From Cupriavidus sp. D39 (GTDB lineage Bacteria > Pseudomonadota > Gammaproteobacteria > Burkholderiales > Burkholderiaceae): DNA of 64,000 nucleotides. How positions within the stretch are numbered: the stretch's first letter is position 1; each line of letters opens with the position of its first letter. The translations under genes and the position numbers were made by a program. The notes under the pieces were generated by a model. That model did no database searches. It was not told the origin of the DNA and worked only from the letters and a program-made list of their open reading frames with translations. The stretch lies in NCBI RefSeq assembly GCF_026627925.1, contig NZ_JAPNLE010000009.1, positions 310,001-374,000 of the forward strand, read 5' to 3'. Of the stretch, positions 1 through 8,468 are shown one piece after another.

Positions 1-210
1 GACGGTGCAGCACATGCCAACGCCGTTTGTTGCGAAGACGGCGAGAAAGAGCTGAGGTCTGCCCAGCTTCGATGGCGAGGGCGAAATCGTGGCGGTAAGG
101 GACGCTGAGCGAATCACGTCCCCGTGTATCGTTTTCTGCTCCGGCGCAGCCTCGTCAAAGGCGCTTAACTGAACGGCATTACCGCCGAAGCGGCGCTTTG
201 TCTCAGGCAT
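1..210 (-). CDS. partial hypothetical protein, runs off the left edge
   Basis: A minus-strand reading frame starts at ATG 210 (MPETKRRFGGNAVQ...) and stays open for 70 codons to the window edge without a stop. It was found by translating the reverse complement. A GGAG sits only about 2 bases before the ATG, so the start is uncertain. The composition is unremarkable, no domain is recognised and the C-terminus lies outside the window. It could be a genuine N-terminal fragment or a chance open frame in GC-rich DNA. Confidence 0.35.
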   Translation of the reverse strand, partial: MPETKRRFGGNAVQLSAFDEAAPEQKTIHGDVIRSASLTATISPSPSKLGRPQLFLAVFATNGVGMCCTV

Positions 211-268
211 CTCCGATGCGCCGGCTGTGCAGGTCGGCGCACACAGTTGCTTGTGTTCCTATTGGGCT

Positions 269-327
269 ATGCGACGACTATCTCCAGTTCACCGTGTTGC
301 CCAAAGTCGTGGCCAGGGTGGCGCAGG
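269..327 (+). pseudogene. 60-bp LysR-regulator fragment (duplicate of 24151-24210)
   Basis: This stretch matches 24151-24210, inside the LysR gene at 23853, at all but about four positions including one gap. It encodes the same peptide core (QFTVLPKVVARVAQ), which belongs to the effector-domain start of that regulator. No homology is visible on either side, so it is a tiny remnant of a LysR gene or a recombination scar. It has no start codon or DNA-binding domain and cannot be functional. Confidence 0.7.
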
Positions 328-433
328 GGCGGCCTTCGTGCCAAAGACTGCGCTCAGGTAATGGCGCCTCGCCGCGTGCGTTGCGGGTCACCGGATACCT
401 GCGAGCCTGGTGACGTTCCCGGGGCTATCTAGG

Positions 434-877
434 CTATCTGAGCTCGCAATGCATGCACAACGCAGAGGATCGCGCGGCGTTCCGGAACTCGGGCGAGGCT
501 TGAAGCTCAGGCGGAGCCTCATCAACAGGGATACGGGAGAAGCCCCAGCGCGCGAAATAGGCAGGAGCCGATGTGGATAGGAGAAACGCGTGGCGTGCCT
601 CGGTACCGCGAGCGCGGACCAGGAGCTTTTCGACGAGGCGGCTCGCGATACCTCTATCACGATAAGCAGGCTCCACAGCGACGGACCGGATAACAATGGA
701 TTGCCCATGACACTCTGCGGCGGCACAGCCAACAAGACGGTCATCACAAAGCGCAATTTGGAAGCTGTCGAGAATCTCCTCCAGATTCTCCGTGGCCAGG
801 CCGCATTGAGTTAGCAATGCAGCTAGGTTTCCCGTATCGGCTTGGGAAGCCGGACGGAGATAAACGTGGGTCAGCAT
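434..877 (-). CDS. GNAT N-acetyltransferase, ArsN2-like
   Basis: A 147-residue single-domain GNAT acetyltransferase. The acetyl-CoA-binding segment is visible at residues 64-82 (RSVAVEPAYRDRGIA). The later YFARWGF segment (107-113), followed by a PPELQASPEF stretch and a short Cys-containing tail, is characteristic of the ArsN2 group. Members of that group are usually found in arsenic-resistance operons, where they acetylate arsenical or amino-acid-like substrates. No ars genes are visible nearby, so the substrate here is inferred only from family resemblance. Its length fits the family. It is transcribed alone toward the left edge of the window. Confidence 0.75.
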   Translation of the reverse strand: MLTHVYLRPASQADTGNLAALLTQCGLATENLEEILDSFQIALCDDRLVGCAAAECHGQSIVIRSVAVEPAYRDRGIASRLVEKLLVRARGTEARHAFLLSTSAPAYFARWGFSRIPVDEAPPELQASPEFRNAARSSALCMHCELR

Positions 878-1419
878 GAAAAGGTCTCCGGTCAGTGCTC
901 GATGTGGCTGTAGGCCGCCGTGGCACTCTGTTGATGCTGCGGGTCAGTACCCACTACTGATGCCGCGCAACTATTTGGTGCAGCAGGTTATCGCTTGAAC
1001 GCTCCTATGACAAGCCTGATTCAATTTGTATCACGATGTGATAAAACCTCTCGCCACAAGACTCAAGCACAGCCGGCCAGTGTGGCAGCGGAACATGAAG
1101 ATACCGTGAAAACCCTGGTATGTGATTCCCGGGTATCTTGAATTGTGCGGGGAGCGCACCTCATATGCTTCGTCGAAGTGCGGTGGCAAGAGTTCTCCAC
1201 TCAACCTACGCATTCGCTCGTGGGGCATAAAAGGCAATTGCCCGGGAGCGGAGCATCCTGTCACGGCTGCGCGGCGGCACCGCCTAAAACGATCGGAAGA
1301 GCAAGATCCGACCCGCACGCCACTTTCCACCAGATGTAAAGATTATTCACTGGCATGTAGCAACGCCTGGACCAATACTTCAGCGCGGTCGCCAAAAGTA
1401 ATAAAAATATTCATTAAAT
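878..1419. other. intergenic stretch, no gene seen
   Basis: About 540 bases between the acetyltransferase and the AT-rich promoter of the three-repeat protein. The short open frames on either strand have no recognisable protein character or convincing ribosome binding site. I see no repeat, tRNA or terminator that I can support. Confidence 0.5.
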
Positions 1420-1445
1420 ACTTTATGAAATATTTATCATAAAGT
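1420..1445 (+). promoter_or_regulatory. AT-rich palindrome upstream of the three-repeat protein
   Basis: A perfect 9-bp inverted repeat (ACTTTATGA at 1420-1428, TCATAAAGT at 1437-1445, 8-base spacer) lies in a strongly AT-rich patch (about 1400-1446) only 33 bases before the ATG at 1478. The position and symmetry fit an operator or promoter element. The surrounding DNA is far richer in GC, so the patch stands out. Binding of any regulator is inference. Confidence 0.45.
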
Positions 1446-1477
1446 TTAACCGACGGATCAAATTTACGGGAGTACCC

Positions 1478-2329
1478 ATGCCTGACAATAAACTGATCGG
1501 CTTTTACCCTTCCGGATGGATCTCTGGGAGTGCAGAAAACACGCTGCAACGCGATGGCTCCATCTCTGTCGTTCCCGAACTGCCCAGCGGGGCGATAATC
1601 CTGGGCATCGCGGTGCTGCCCATCCACATCTATTCCAACGATCCCCATCCGGAACCATTTCCCGGTCTGGTGGTGACCTTCACAACCGATGGCCGCGGCT
1701 TTATCCTTCGAGCGGAACCCTACAATCCTCGCGATTCAATTCAGTCATTCGAATGGCAGGTGACATATGGCCAGGCGCCTGCCGGTTATCAACCAAGGGG
1801 CTGGGTCTGCGGCGTCACCGCCAACGCATCATTGCCGCAGAAAATTAACACGGGCCTCGCGCGCGACGTCTCCATTGCGGGGGTATCGATTCTCCCGATC
1901 CATATCTACAACAATGATCCGAATCCCGAGCCCTGGCCCGGTCTGAGCGCGGAGTTCACGGAGGCGGGAAATATCTTTCTCAGTTCAGATGGCACCGGGC
2001 CCCGCGACAGTATCGATTGGTTCGGATGGCAGGCCCTGCTTGGTCCATATGGAGCCAGTCCCGCACGCATTGGCTGGCTCTCCGGCGTAACGGGCAATGC
2101 CGAACTCCCCATGCAAGTGACGCCGGCTGTCCCGGCTGGCTACGGCATTGTGTCGGTGACGGTTCTTCCCATACATATCTACGATAACGACCCCAAGCCC
2201 GAGCCATGGCCCGGATTGCGCGTAAAATTCCCAACCCCGCAAAGCTTCACCATTCAGGCGGTCCAAAACAACCCTCGCGACAGCATTAGCTGGTTCGAAT
2301 GGCAGGTTAGCTATGCTGCCCTCGAGTAA
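1478..2329 (+). CDS. orphan protein of three tandem ~90-residue repeats
   Basis: A 283-residue protein made almost entirely of three tandem units (about residues 10-97, 105-190 and 195-283). Each unit opens with G-W-[IVL]-x-G-x-[AT], has a central LPIHIYxNDPxPEPWPGL motif and closes with NPRDSIxxFEWQV or a close variant. There is no signal peptide or membrane segment. A GGGAG ribosome binding site precedes the ATG. The regular aromatic and Pro/Asp pattern suggests a three-bladed beta fold or a multivalent ligand-binding protein. I do not recognise the family, and lectin-like binding is only a guess. It is a single gene with its own AT-rich promoter region and no evident operon partner. Confidence 0.8.
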   Translation: MPDNKLIGFYPSGWISGSAENTLQRDGSISVVPELPSGAIILGIAVLPIHIYSNDPHPEPFPGLVVTFTTDGRGFILRAEPYNPRDSIQSFEWQVTYGQAPAGYQPRGWVCGVTANASLPQKINTGLARDVSIAGVSILPIHIYNNDPNPEPWPGLSAEFTEAGNIFLSSDGTGPRDSIDWFGWQALLGPYGASPARIGWLSGVTGNAELPMQVTPAVPAGYGIVSVTVLPIHIYDNDPKPEPWPGLRVKFPTPQSFTIQAVQNNPRDSISWFEWQVSYAALE

Positions 2330-2352
2330 GGAGGCCTGACAAGGACGTCGGC

Positions 2353-2375
2353 CGCCCGGGGCATCTGACCGGGCG
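2353..2375 (+). terminator. possible hairpin after the three-repeat gene
   Basis: A 7-bp GC stem (CGCCCGG at 2353-2359, CCGGGCG at 2369-2375) with a 9-base loop lies 24 bases after the stop at 2329. It has no U-tract, so it is a weak terminator candidate. Confidence 0.3.
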
Positions 2376-2553
2376 CCGTGCGTTCAAGGCTGGATCTCCC
2401 CTTGCCGAGGTCGGCCCGAAGCCGTCATATTCTTCATGTCATGGAGTTTCGCCGGTCGTAAAAGACGAAATCAGGTTTAAATAATCCTGTATGGCGTTCT
2501 CGCGGTGGGGGGCCTACACTTTGTAAAATTCGACTTCGATCGGGAGTGGCGCC

Positions 2554-2871
2554 ATGCAGGAAGGTAGGTTTTCCAAAGGCTACATAGAGTTAGCTCGTAG
2601 CCTGGCGGAGGCGACGGGCCGTCGACTCGTTCGCGAGGATGGCCCGGCGGCGGGAGATCTGGTCACTGTGCATAGCAGCATGGATCCCGAAGTGGTGTTC
2701 GATCTGCGAGTAACCGCCAGTGCAGGTCCGGAATCCTGGACCTGCGTCCTCTTGGGGATCGAGCGCGACGCGACCTCACTCATAGCCTTCGATGGGCTGG
2801 AACTAGGTGAGGAACTGACGGTATCCCGGGCCGAGATTGCAGGAATCGTCCGTTGTGGCGGTATCCATTAG
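2554..2871 (+). CDS. small hypothetical protein
   Basis: A 105-residue soluble protein with a clear ATG and a CGGGAG ribosome binding site 9-14 bases upstream. It has an N-terminal amphipathic segment (residues 8-25) and a beta-rich remainder, with no signal peptide or membrane segment. No family is recognised. It is transcribed alone and ends before a strong hairpin at 2935-2966. Base usage resembles the host. Confidence 0.6.
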   Translation: MQEGRFSKGYIELARSLAEATGRRLVREDGPAAGDLVTVHSSMDPEVVFDLRVTASAGPESWTCVLLGIERDATSLIAFDGLELGEELTVSRAEIAGIVRCGGIH

Positions 2872-2934
2872 CCTGCCGCATTTCCGCCGAGGCAACGTCA
2901 ACGCATTGCTTGCTTGCTGGCGGTGGCTTGCGGT

Positions 2935-2966
2935 GCTAACCGGATCGGTAAAGCGTCCCGGTTAGC
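2935..2966. terminator. hairpin between convergent genes
   Basis: A perfect 9-bp stem (GCTAACCGG at 2935-2943, CCGGTTAGC at 2958-2966) with a 14-base loop. Before the IS630-type insertion at 3010 it would have lain between the small gene ending at 2871 and the convergent ridA gene, so it suits a bidirectional terminator. There is no T-run. Confidence 0.45.
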
Positions 2967-3009
2967 GGCCCTTGCAGGTGCGTCGGGCGGCCCATGCGCT
3001 TGCCCTGGG

Positions 3010-3070
3010 CTAGTGTCCCGTTCCGCTGATTCGTTCGCAAAGTCTGTTGAGCTTGGAGCAGGAATTGTAG
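3010..3070 (-). pseudogene. IS630-family transposase, C-terminal scrap
   Basis: About 19 minus-strand codons ending ...KLNRLCERISGTGH with the stop inside the terminal inverted repeat. This is where IS630-type transposases end, but the assignment rests on the short peptide plus the repeat and TA context, because the fragment is too short for confident homology by eye. Confidence 0.45.
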
Positions 3071-3103
3071 GTTGGGGGAAAGGTGCGATGTGTATTGCTT
3101 GTG

Positions 3104-3345
3104 GCCCGCTGACGCGGGGGGCTCTTGTGGGCGGGGTTTTCATGCTTCTAGCTGCTGTCGCGGCTGTACGGTGTTGCCGTTTTAGAACGTGTGAGATGTC
3201 ACTTTTCTTTACTCGTAAAGGAAAGTAACCAAAAAAGCGATCCTTGCAGGAGGCTGGCGTGGCGTCATTGGGGACCCCAATGATTTCGTCGTGCGGCCCC
3301 GGGTTCTAATGACCTCGTGCCGTTACCAGTTTAGGGCTACGCTGA
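3104..3345 (+). repeat. left arm of an inverted-arm (MITE-like) repeat
   Basis: About 240 bp that recur as an imperfect reverse complement in the right arm (4843-4963 continued at 8676-8852). The arm holds a CCCGCTGACGCGGG palindrome at its outer end, the segment TAGAACGTGTGAGATGTCAC, a TTTACTCGTAAA palindrome and GCGATCCTTGCAGGAGGCTG. It has no coding character. The outer boundary (about 3104) abuts the truncated IS630-type sequence. This looks like a dispersed non-autonomous element of the host. Confidence 0.65.
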
Positions 3346-3361
3346 ACAAGCTGGGCAAATT

Positions 3362-4536
3362 GAGTTACGCAGGTTGATCAGGAGCCCGTTCGGCCGGAAA
3401 AATAGCTGTGGCGACGAGAATTTGCCCTCGCGCGCCCCAATTGGGGTGTGTTGGCGGGGCGCCCGCCCCGCATTCGCCCTTTACGGGCGGACTGCTCCCA
3501 TCAGATGCCCTCGACTCAAATAGAGATTGGCCAGCGCCAGCGCCGTGAAGGCTCGGCCGGCATTCTTCTTCAGGCCGCGGTAGCGGACTTTCGTGAAGCC
3601 CCACAGGCGCTTAACCACGGCGAAGACATGCTCAACCCGGGCCCGGATCTTCGATTTGTTACGGTTCTTCCCGCGTTGCACTTCGTCAATCTCCCCGTTT
3701 CTGCGGGTCCGCTGATTGGTGAAGTCCTTGGCGTGCGGCGCCTTCGATGCGATCAGCTCCTGCTGACTGGCGTATGCGCTGTCACCGTACACACGCCGCT
3801 CCTCCCCATGCAGAAGCTGGGGCAGCGCATGCTTGTCGTGAACGTTGGCCGGCGTCACCACCGCGGAATGGGCCAACCCGCTCTGACTATCCACGCCAAT
3901 GTGCAACTTCATGCCAAAGTACCACTGCTGGCCTTTGCGGGTCTGATGCATCTCGGGGTCGCGCGACTTCTCTTCATTTTTCGTCGAGCTGGGCGCACCA
4001 ATAATTGTGGCATCGACAATTGTGCCGGTCTTCAGCTTCACGCCATTGGCTTGCAGGAGTCGGCCAACCTCCGCGAACAGCCGTTCGGCAAGCTGATGTT
4101 TCTCCAGCAGCCGCCGAAACTTCAATACCGTGGTGGCGTCCGGCACCGGCTCACGACCCAGGTCAATTCCTACGAAGCGGCGCAGGCTGGCGCTGTCATA
4201 TAGCGCTTCCTCGCAAGCCAGATCTGCCAGGTTGAACCAGTGCTGCAGAAAGTGGATGCGCAGCATCCGCTCCAGACCAATGGGCCGCCGGCCATTGCCT
4301 GCCTTCGGATAGTAGGGCTCAATCACGGCGCACAATGCCGCCCACGGCACGATCTGATCCATCGTCGCCAGAAACTCTTCACGTCGCGTTGGCTTGCGGT
4401 GTTGCTCGAAACCTGCACATTGATCTGCACCCGCTGCCAACGTCATCTGCTTCATGTTCATCTCTTTGCGCTCGTGATTCTTCAAATAACGCGCCTTCTC
4501 ACGAATCGGAGGACTTGATCAGCATTGCCTTAGATC
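3362..4536 (-). mobile_element. IS5-family insertion sequence
   Basis: About 1.17 kb containing one intact transposase gene. The likely ends are imperfect inverted repeats of about 24 bases (GAGTTACGCAGG...TGATCA on the left, and GATCTAAGGCA...TGATCA read from the right on the minus strand). The exact ends and target duplication are not resolved. It sits in the spacer of the inverted-arm repeat. Confidence 0.65.
3481..4485 (-). CDS. IS5-family transposase
   Basis: A 334-residue DDE transposase of normal length for the IS5 group. The N-terminal half carries the DUF772-like region (TRREEFLATMDQIVPW, residues ~33-48). The catalytic acids are visible as IVDATIIGAPSS, then VYGDSAYAS, then the RARVEHVFAVVKR segment with the Glu of the Y/R-E-K-like motif. 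The ATG at 4485 is followed by a second in-frame ATG (KEMNMKQM), either of which could be the start. The frame is uninterrupted, so the element may still be active. It mobilises its own element by cut-and-paste. Confidence 0.9.
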   Translation of the reverse strand: MKNHERKEMNMKQMTLAAGADQCAGFEQHRKPTRREEFLATMDQIVPWAALCAVIEPYYPKAGNGRRPIGLERMLRIHFLQHWFNLADLACEEALYDSASLRRFVGIDLGREPVPDATTVLKFRRLLEKHQLAERLFAEVGRLLQANGVKLKTGTIVDATIIGAPSSTKNEEKSRDPEMHQTRKGQQWYFGMKLHIGVDSQSGLAHSAVVTPANVHDKHALPQLLHGEERRVYGDSAYASQQELIASKAPHAKDFTNQRTRRNGEIDEVQRGKNRNKSKIRARVEHVFAVVKRLWGFTKVRYRGLKKNAGRAFTALALANLYLSRGHLMGAVRP

Positions 4537-4842
4537 ATCACGACGCTGCCAATGCCCAGGGTTTCGTGGTGGCCCCCACCGGTAGCCACCACCACGAATT
4601 TCAAGCCGTCTGTCGCTCGCGGCGCGGGCGGCCACGAAGTTGCAGGCGTCCCGTTTTCGTCGTGGGCGCGGTGGCACCGAGAAAATAAATCCGAGGGTTT
4701 CACCACCGCGCCAACCCCACCACGAAACCATCACGGTGTGATATATCGTGGTGCTTTGCACCGGTACCGGCAGATGGGTGAATGAGCAGGGATGCCGCTA
4801 CCGAGCAGTCTCACCACGAAACCAGCGTCATCCGCAGTATCG
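4537..4842. other. spacer of the inverted-arm repeat with iterated TTTCGTGGTG motifs
   Basis: About 300 bases with no supported gene. Read on the minus strand, the motif TTTCGTGGTG recurs several times (around 4567-4577, 4725-4735 and 4809-4819) with looser variants elsewhere. Several stretches can fold locally. Its role is unknown. Confidence 0.45.
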
Positions 4843-4963
4843 TGGCCATTCAAACCGGTAACGGCACGAGTCCATTAAAACCCGGGGCCTGACGACGAAA
4901 CCACCGGGCTGCGCAACCCCGACAAGCCAGCCTCCTGCAAGGATCGCATTCTTTTGGTTACTT
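4843..4963 (-). repeat. right arm of the inverted-arm repeat, inner part
   Basis: The reverse complement of about 3224-3345, including GGCCCCGGGTT, CTCGTGCCGTTACC and the GCGATCCTTGCAGGAGGCTG block. It stops abruptly in GGTTACTT at 4962, where the IS110 element begins. The rest of the arm resumes at about 8676. Confidence 0.65.
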
Positions 4964-5244
4964 ATATGAACGCGCCCCGGTTTGCCAGGTAAATCATCTC
5001 ATGATGCTCGGCGAGGATTTGGTTGCAGCCTTATATCCGGCCTCATGCAGGTCAAGCCTGCGGGCCCCTATGGAATTCGCCAAGAACGGCCCTCGTCTTT
5101 TCAGCGTGCTCGAAGCACTAGTAACCGATCAGGGTCTCGTTCTTGCGGTCCAACCTGTCTTGCCATCACGTCACATTTACCCGCGCAACCTGCTAGTCGA
5201 ATTCAATTAACCTGCTTCAATAGCCGCAGCTAGGGCTGCTGTGC

Positions 5245-6273
5245 CTACGGTTTTGGTAGGCGCAGCTGACCTAGCGCGGAATCCGCCATTTGCCTGGCCG
5301 TCTCCGCCTTCTTCAGCTCGTGGTCTCTTTCATACGGCTCCTTGCCCCTCAGCACCGCCCAGGCAATTCTTGCCGCCTTGTTGGCCATCGCCACCACCGT
5401 CACGTTGGACGGGCGTCGGCGCGCCAGTTGGTCGCACCAGGCCCCTTTGTCCTTGGCCCGGTACACGACTGCTCTGGCACCGTGGATCAGCAGCATGCGC
5501 AGGTAACAGTCTCCGCGTTTGCTAATCGCCCCCAATTGCACCTTGCCCCCAGTGCCACGCTGGCGCGGCACCAGCCCCAGGTAGGCCGACAGTTGCCGCC
5601 CCGATTCGAAGCCCTGCGCATCGCCGATCGTCGCTAGCAGCGCCGTGGCCGTGAGCATGCCGATCCCTGGAATCGCCATCAGCCGCTTGCACGCCGGCTG
5701 CGTTTGGGACCAGGCCTTGATCTGTCCCTCCAACTGCTCAATGCCTTTGTCTAGCCGACCGATCAGCTCGAACTGTTCGCGCAACGCCTCGAACACCCTC
5801 GCCGGCACGTCTTCCTCCACTTCGGCCAGCCGCTCGCGCATCTCCGCCAAGCCCGCCTGACGCCCCTTCTTGAAGCTCAAGCCAAACTCATAGAGCGCGC
5901 CGCGCAAGGCATTGATCATCATCGTGCGCATCTTGATGTGCTGCTCTCGCATCCGATGCAACACCAGTGTCGCCTGCTGCTCCACTGTCTTCGGCGTCAC
6001 TGCGGGCATGCCCGGCTGTTGCGCCGCCGTCCAGATCGCGCGCGCATCCGCCGCATCTGTCTTGTTGGTTCGCACGAATGGACGGACGTATTTCGCGTGC
6101 AGCAGCTTCACCTCATAGCCCATCTCGAGGAGCTTGCGAGCCCACCAGTGCCCGCTGCCGCATGCCTCCAGCGCCACGCGTCCTTTGCGCTGAGCTAGGA
6201 ACTCGATCAGCTTTTGACGCTGGAATCGCCGGTTTTGTATCTCGCCAGTCTCAGGGTCAACCCAGTACAGCTG
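5245..6273 (-). CDS. IS110-family transposase, exon 2
   Basis: 343 codons including the stop. Together with the 15-codon exon at 8469-8513 they form a 357-residue IS110 transposase. The N-terminal RuvC-like DEDD domain is visible (GLDIAK in exon 1, ALEACGS, NKTDAADARAIW), and the C-terminal Tnp20 domain follows (IPGIGMLTATALL and KVQLGAISKRGDCYLR with the candidate catalytic Ser). The protein sequence reads continuously across the intron (...DIAKHVF / QLYWVDPETGEI...). Unspliced, translation could start only at an internal codon and would lose the first catalytic Asp. The gene is otherwise intact. Confidence 0.85.
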   Translation of the reverse strand, partial: QLYWVDPETGEIQNRRFQRQKLIEFLAQRKGRVALEACGSGHWWARKLLEMGYEVKLLHAKYVRPFVRTNKTDAADARAIWTAAQQPGMPAVTPKTVEQQATLVLHRMREQHIKMRTMMINALRGALYEFGLSFKKGRQAGLAEMRERLAEVEEDVPARVFEALREQFELIGRLDKGIEQLEGQIKAWSQTQPACKRLMAIPGIGMLTATALLATIGDAQGFESGRQLSAYLGLVPRQRGTGGKVQLGAISKRGDCYLRMLLIHGARAVVYRAKDKGAWCDQLARRRPSNVTVVAMANKAARIAWAVLRGKEPYERDHELKKAETARQMADSALGQLRLPKP

Positions 6274-8468
6274 GTCGGGTAGCAGCGACGCATTACTGCG
6301 CCGCCGCCCCTAAGAACCGGACGTGCGAGTCGCCCCGCATCCGGCTCAAGCCATTCCTTCAGCACCATTGGATGGCACCGGGCAGCCCGACGGAGCGTTT
6401 CGCGGATCGACGGCGGGCAAGGTAGATGTCCCATGCTGGATCAAATGGATTGGCCAGTCCCCGGATTTTGACGTGGCGCTGAATCGCGACCGTCGTTGCG
6501 CGGAAGAGTTGCAGGCCGCAGGTGTCACCCTCGGTTGAACCCTTCGTCGCAAAGTCCCAGGACCGGTGTCCGTCTCGCCGGAAGTACCGTTGCCTGACCC
6601 ACCGGGCTCCTTTCGTGGGGTGCCTACGTCTTGCCCACTTCCAGAGCAGGTGCCAGATGTGCGAGTCTATCGTCGAGAAGGTCGCTTTTGCCACGACGTG
6701 GCGATGATACATAGCCCATCCCCGAATGATCGGGTTCAGCCTACGGATCAACACCTCTTGGGTGGCACTCGCGTTGCCTTTGATGACTTCCCTGGCCTTG
6801 TCCAGCAGCGATTTGATACTTTTCTTCGCTGGCTTGGTCAGCAGTTTGCCGCCGTACTTGCGCACGTTCTGGCCAAGGAAATCGAAACCCTCCACTATGT
6901 TGGTGATTCTGGTCTTCTCTTCCGAGAGTTCCAGGCATCGGGCGGCCATAAACTGCCTAACCGCGGGAAGCACCCGGGATTCCAGCACATCTTTCGATAC
7001 GCCAGTCACCACAAAGTCATCGGCATAGCGGACGACGTTGAGTTGAGCCTTGCTGCGAGCAAGTTTGGATGTTCCCACACTTGCATGAACTGCTGCTTCA
7101 AGCCCATCCAGCGCCATATTCGCGATCACGGGCGAGATGACACCCCCTTGGGGTGTACCCGCCCACGACTCGAACAGGGTTCCCTCATCGATATATCCGG
7201 CCTGAAGCCACTTGCGCAGAACCCCCTTATCCATCGGTATGTTCTCCAGGAACCAGGAATGACTGAAGTTGTCGAAACAACCTCGAATGTCACCCTCCAG
7301 AATCCATTCTGGCGAGGCACGCTTGGCCAGAACCTTGAAGCACTGTTCGATGGCATCGGCGGTCGAGCGTTCGGGCCGAAAGCCGTAGGAATTGGCGTCT
7401 GCCAGGGTCTCCGCGACGGGTTCCAGAGCGAGCTTCCATAAAGCCTGCATCGCCCGGCACCGCATACATGGAATTCCCAGCGGACGCTTCTTGCCGTTAC
7501 TCTTGGGAATGTAAACCCGCCGCAGCGGCATCGCACGATAGCCGCGATGACGTAGCGACACCATTCCGTTCCATCTGGCCGCCGGGGACGACCATATCCT
7601 GCCATCCACCCCCGGCGTCCTCTTACCGCGATTTTCCGTCACACGCTTCACGGCCAACATCTTGCCGCTATGCGAGCGGGTCAGCAGACGTTGCAAGGCT
7701 TTCACCTTGCCCCATCTGCCCTCCCATGTTGCCTTAGCGATACGCGCCTGAAGTCGTTTCACGTCGGCCGCGATGTGCGACCAGTTTGCCTGCTCCCACA
7801 TCCGCGCCGGGTGCGAGGACGCACCAGCCGCGCTCGCTTGCACGTCGCTCGCCGTCATCTGCTCTTCCCCGTATAACGATTAGTCAAGGTTCTCTCGCCA
7901 TGAATGACCCTGCGGAAGTCTGCCCACTTTCGTGTCGGGCAATGTTGCAGTCCGTATCCCGGCCATTACAGCCGGGCGTTCGCTTTCTCCGCATTCCTTT
8001 ACCCACAGCACCAGCAGCGTTCCTTACGGTTCGCCTGCCGTCGCCGGCAGTGCTATGGGCTTACCCTGTTCCGCATGAATCTCCGAGCGGGGCGGACCCT
8101 TCCTCTTCGCCGGCGGCTGGTTGTCCATGGTGGCCCAGTATTCAAAGACCACTCCTCACCGCATACCGTTTTGGTTCAAGCCTGTCAGCACGTTTGGCTT
8201 GTCAAAGATCACGACGTTTATCAGAAGTTCACATGTGTTGGTCGTACCCACTCATCCCTTGCTCCTCTCCGCCTTCGCGCTGGCAGATTCCGCTTCGCCT
8301 CGCGGCTGGGCGTACCGGTTATCCGGCGGCTACGTTGTCCCCAGAGCTTCATACCGAGCTGTTACCGGCTCCGCATGTCTGGGTAGGGAACGGTTGATGG
8401 AACAACCGGTTTCGTCAGGTCATACGTTCTCCTGTGAAACAGAAATTCAGGCGACTTTCAGGTCGCAC
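6274..8468 (-). mobile_element. group II intron inserted in the IS110 transposase gene
   Basis: 2195 bases on the minus strand, beginning GTGCGACC at 8468 (the canonical GUGYG start) and ending CTACCCGAC at 6274. Domain V is a 34-nt hairpin at 6314-6347 (GAGCCGGATG...CCGGTTC), followed by a domain VI-like hairpin. The reverse transcriptase gene lies in domain IV and about 610 bases of ribozyme (domains I-III) lie at 7859-8468. Exact removal joins codons 15 and 16 of the transposase in frame, which fixes both splice sites. Confidence 0.88.
6359..7858 (-). CDS. ltrA: group II intron reverse transcriptase/maturase
   Basis: A 499-residue intron-encoded protein. The RT domain spans about residues 60-360 with KRPLGIPCMRCR, GDIRGCFDNF, GTPQGGVISP and the catalytic RYADDFVV box. 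The maturase (X) domain follows with RGWAMYHRHVV. The C-terminus ends in a CGLQLFRA...RGLANPFDPAWDIYLARR segment typical of these proteins, and I see no clear paired-Cys HNH motif. Its roles are to stabilise splicing and to reverse-transcribe the intron at target DNA. The start at 7858 suits the RT length. The frame is intact, so the intron may be mobile. Confidence 0.92.
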   Translation of the reverse strand: MTASDVQASAAGASSHPARMWEQANWSHIAADVKRLQARIAKATWEGRWGKVKALQRLLTRSHSGKMLAVKRVTENRGKRTPGVDGRIWSSPAARWNGMVSLRHRGYRAMPLRRVYIPKSNGKKRPLGIPCMRCRAMQALWKLALEPVAETLADANSYGFRPERSTADAIEQCFKVLAKRASPEWILEGDIRGCFDNFSHSWFLENIPMDKGVLRKWLQAGYIDEGTLFESWAGTPQGGVISPVIANMALDGLEAAVHASVGTSKLARSKAQLNVVRYADDFVVTGVSKDVLESRVLPAVRQFMAARCLELSEEKTRITNIVEGFDFLGQNVRKYGGKLLTKPAKKSIKSLLDKAREVIKGNASATQEVLIRRLNPIIRGWAMYHRHVVAKATFSTIDSHIWHLLWKWARRRHPTKGARWVRQRYFRRDGHRSWDFATKGSTEGDTCGLQLFRATTVAIQRHVKIRGLANPFDPAWDIYLARRRSAKRSVGLPGAIQWC

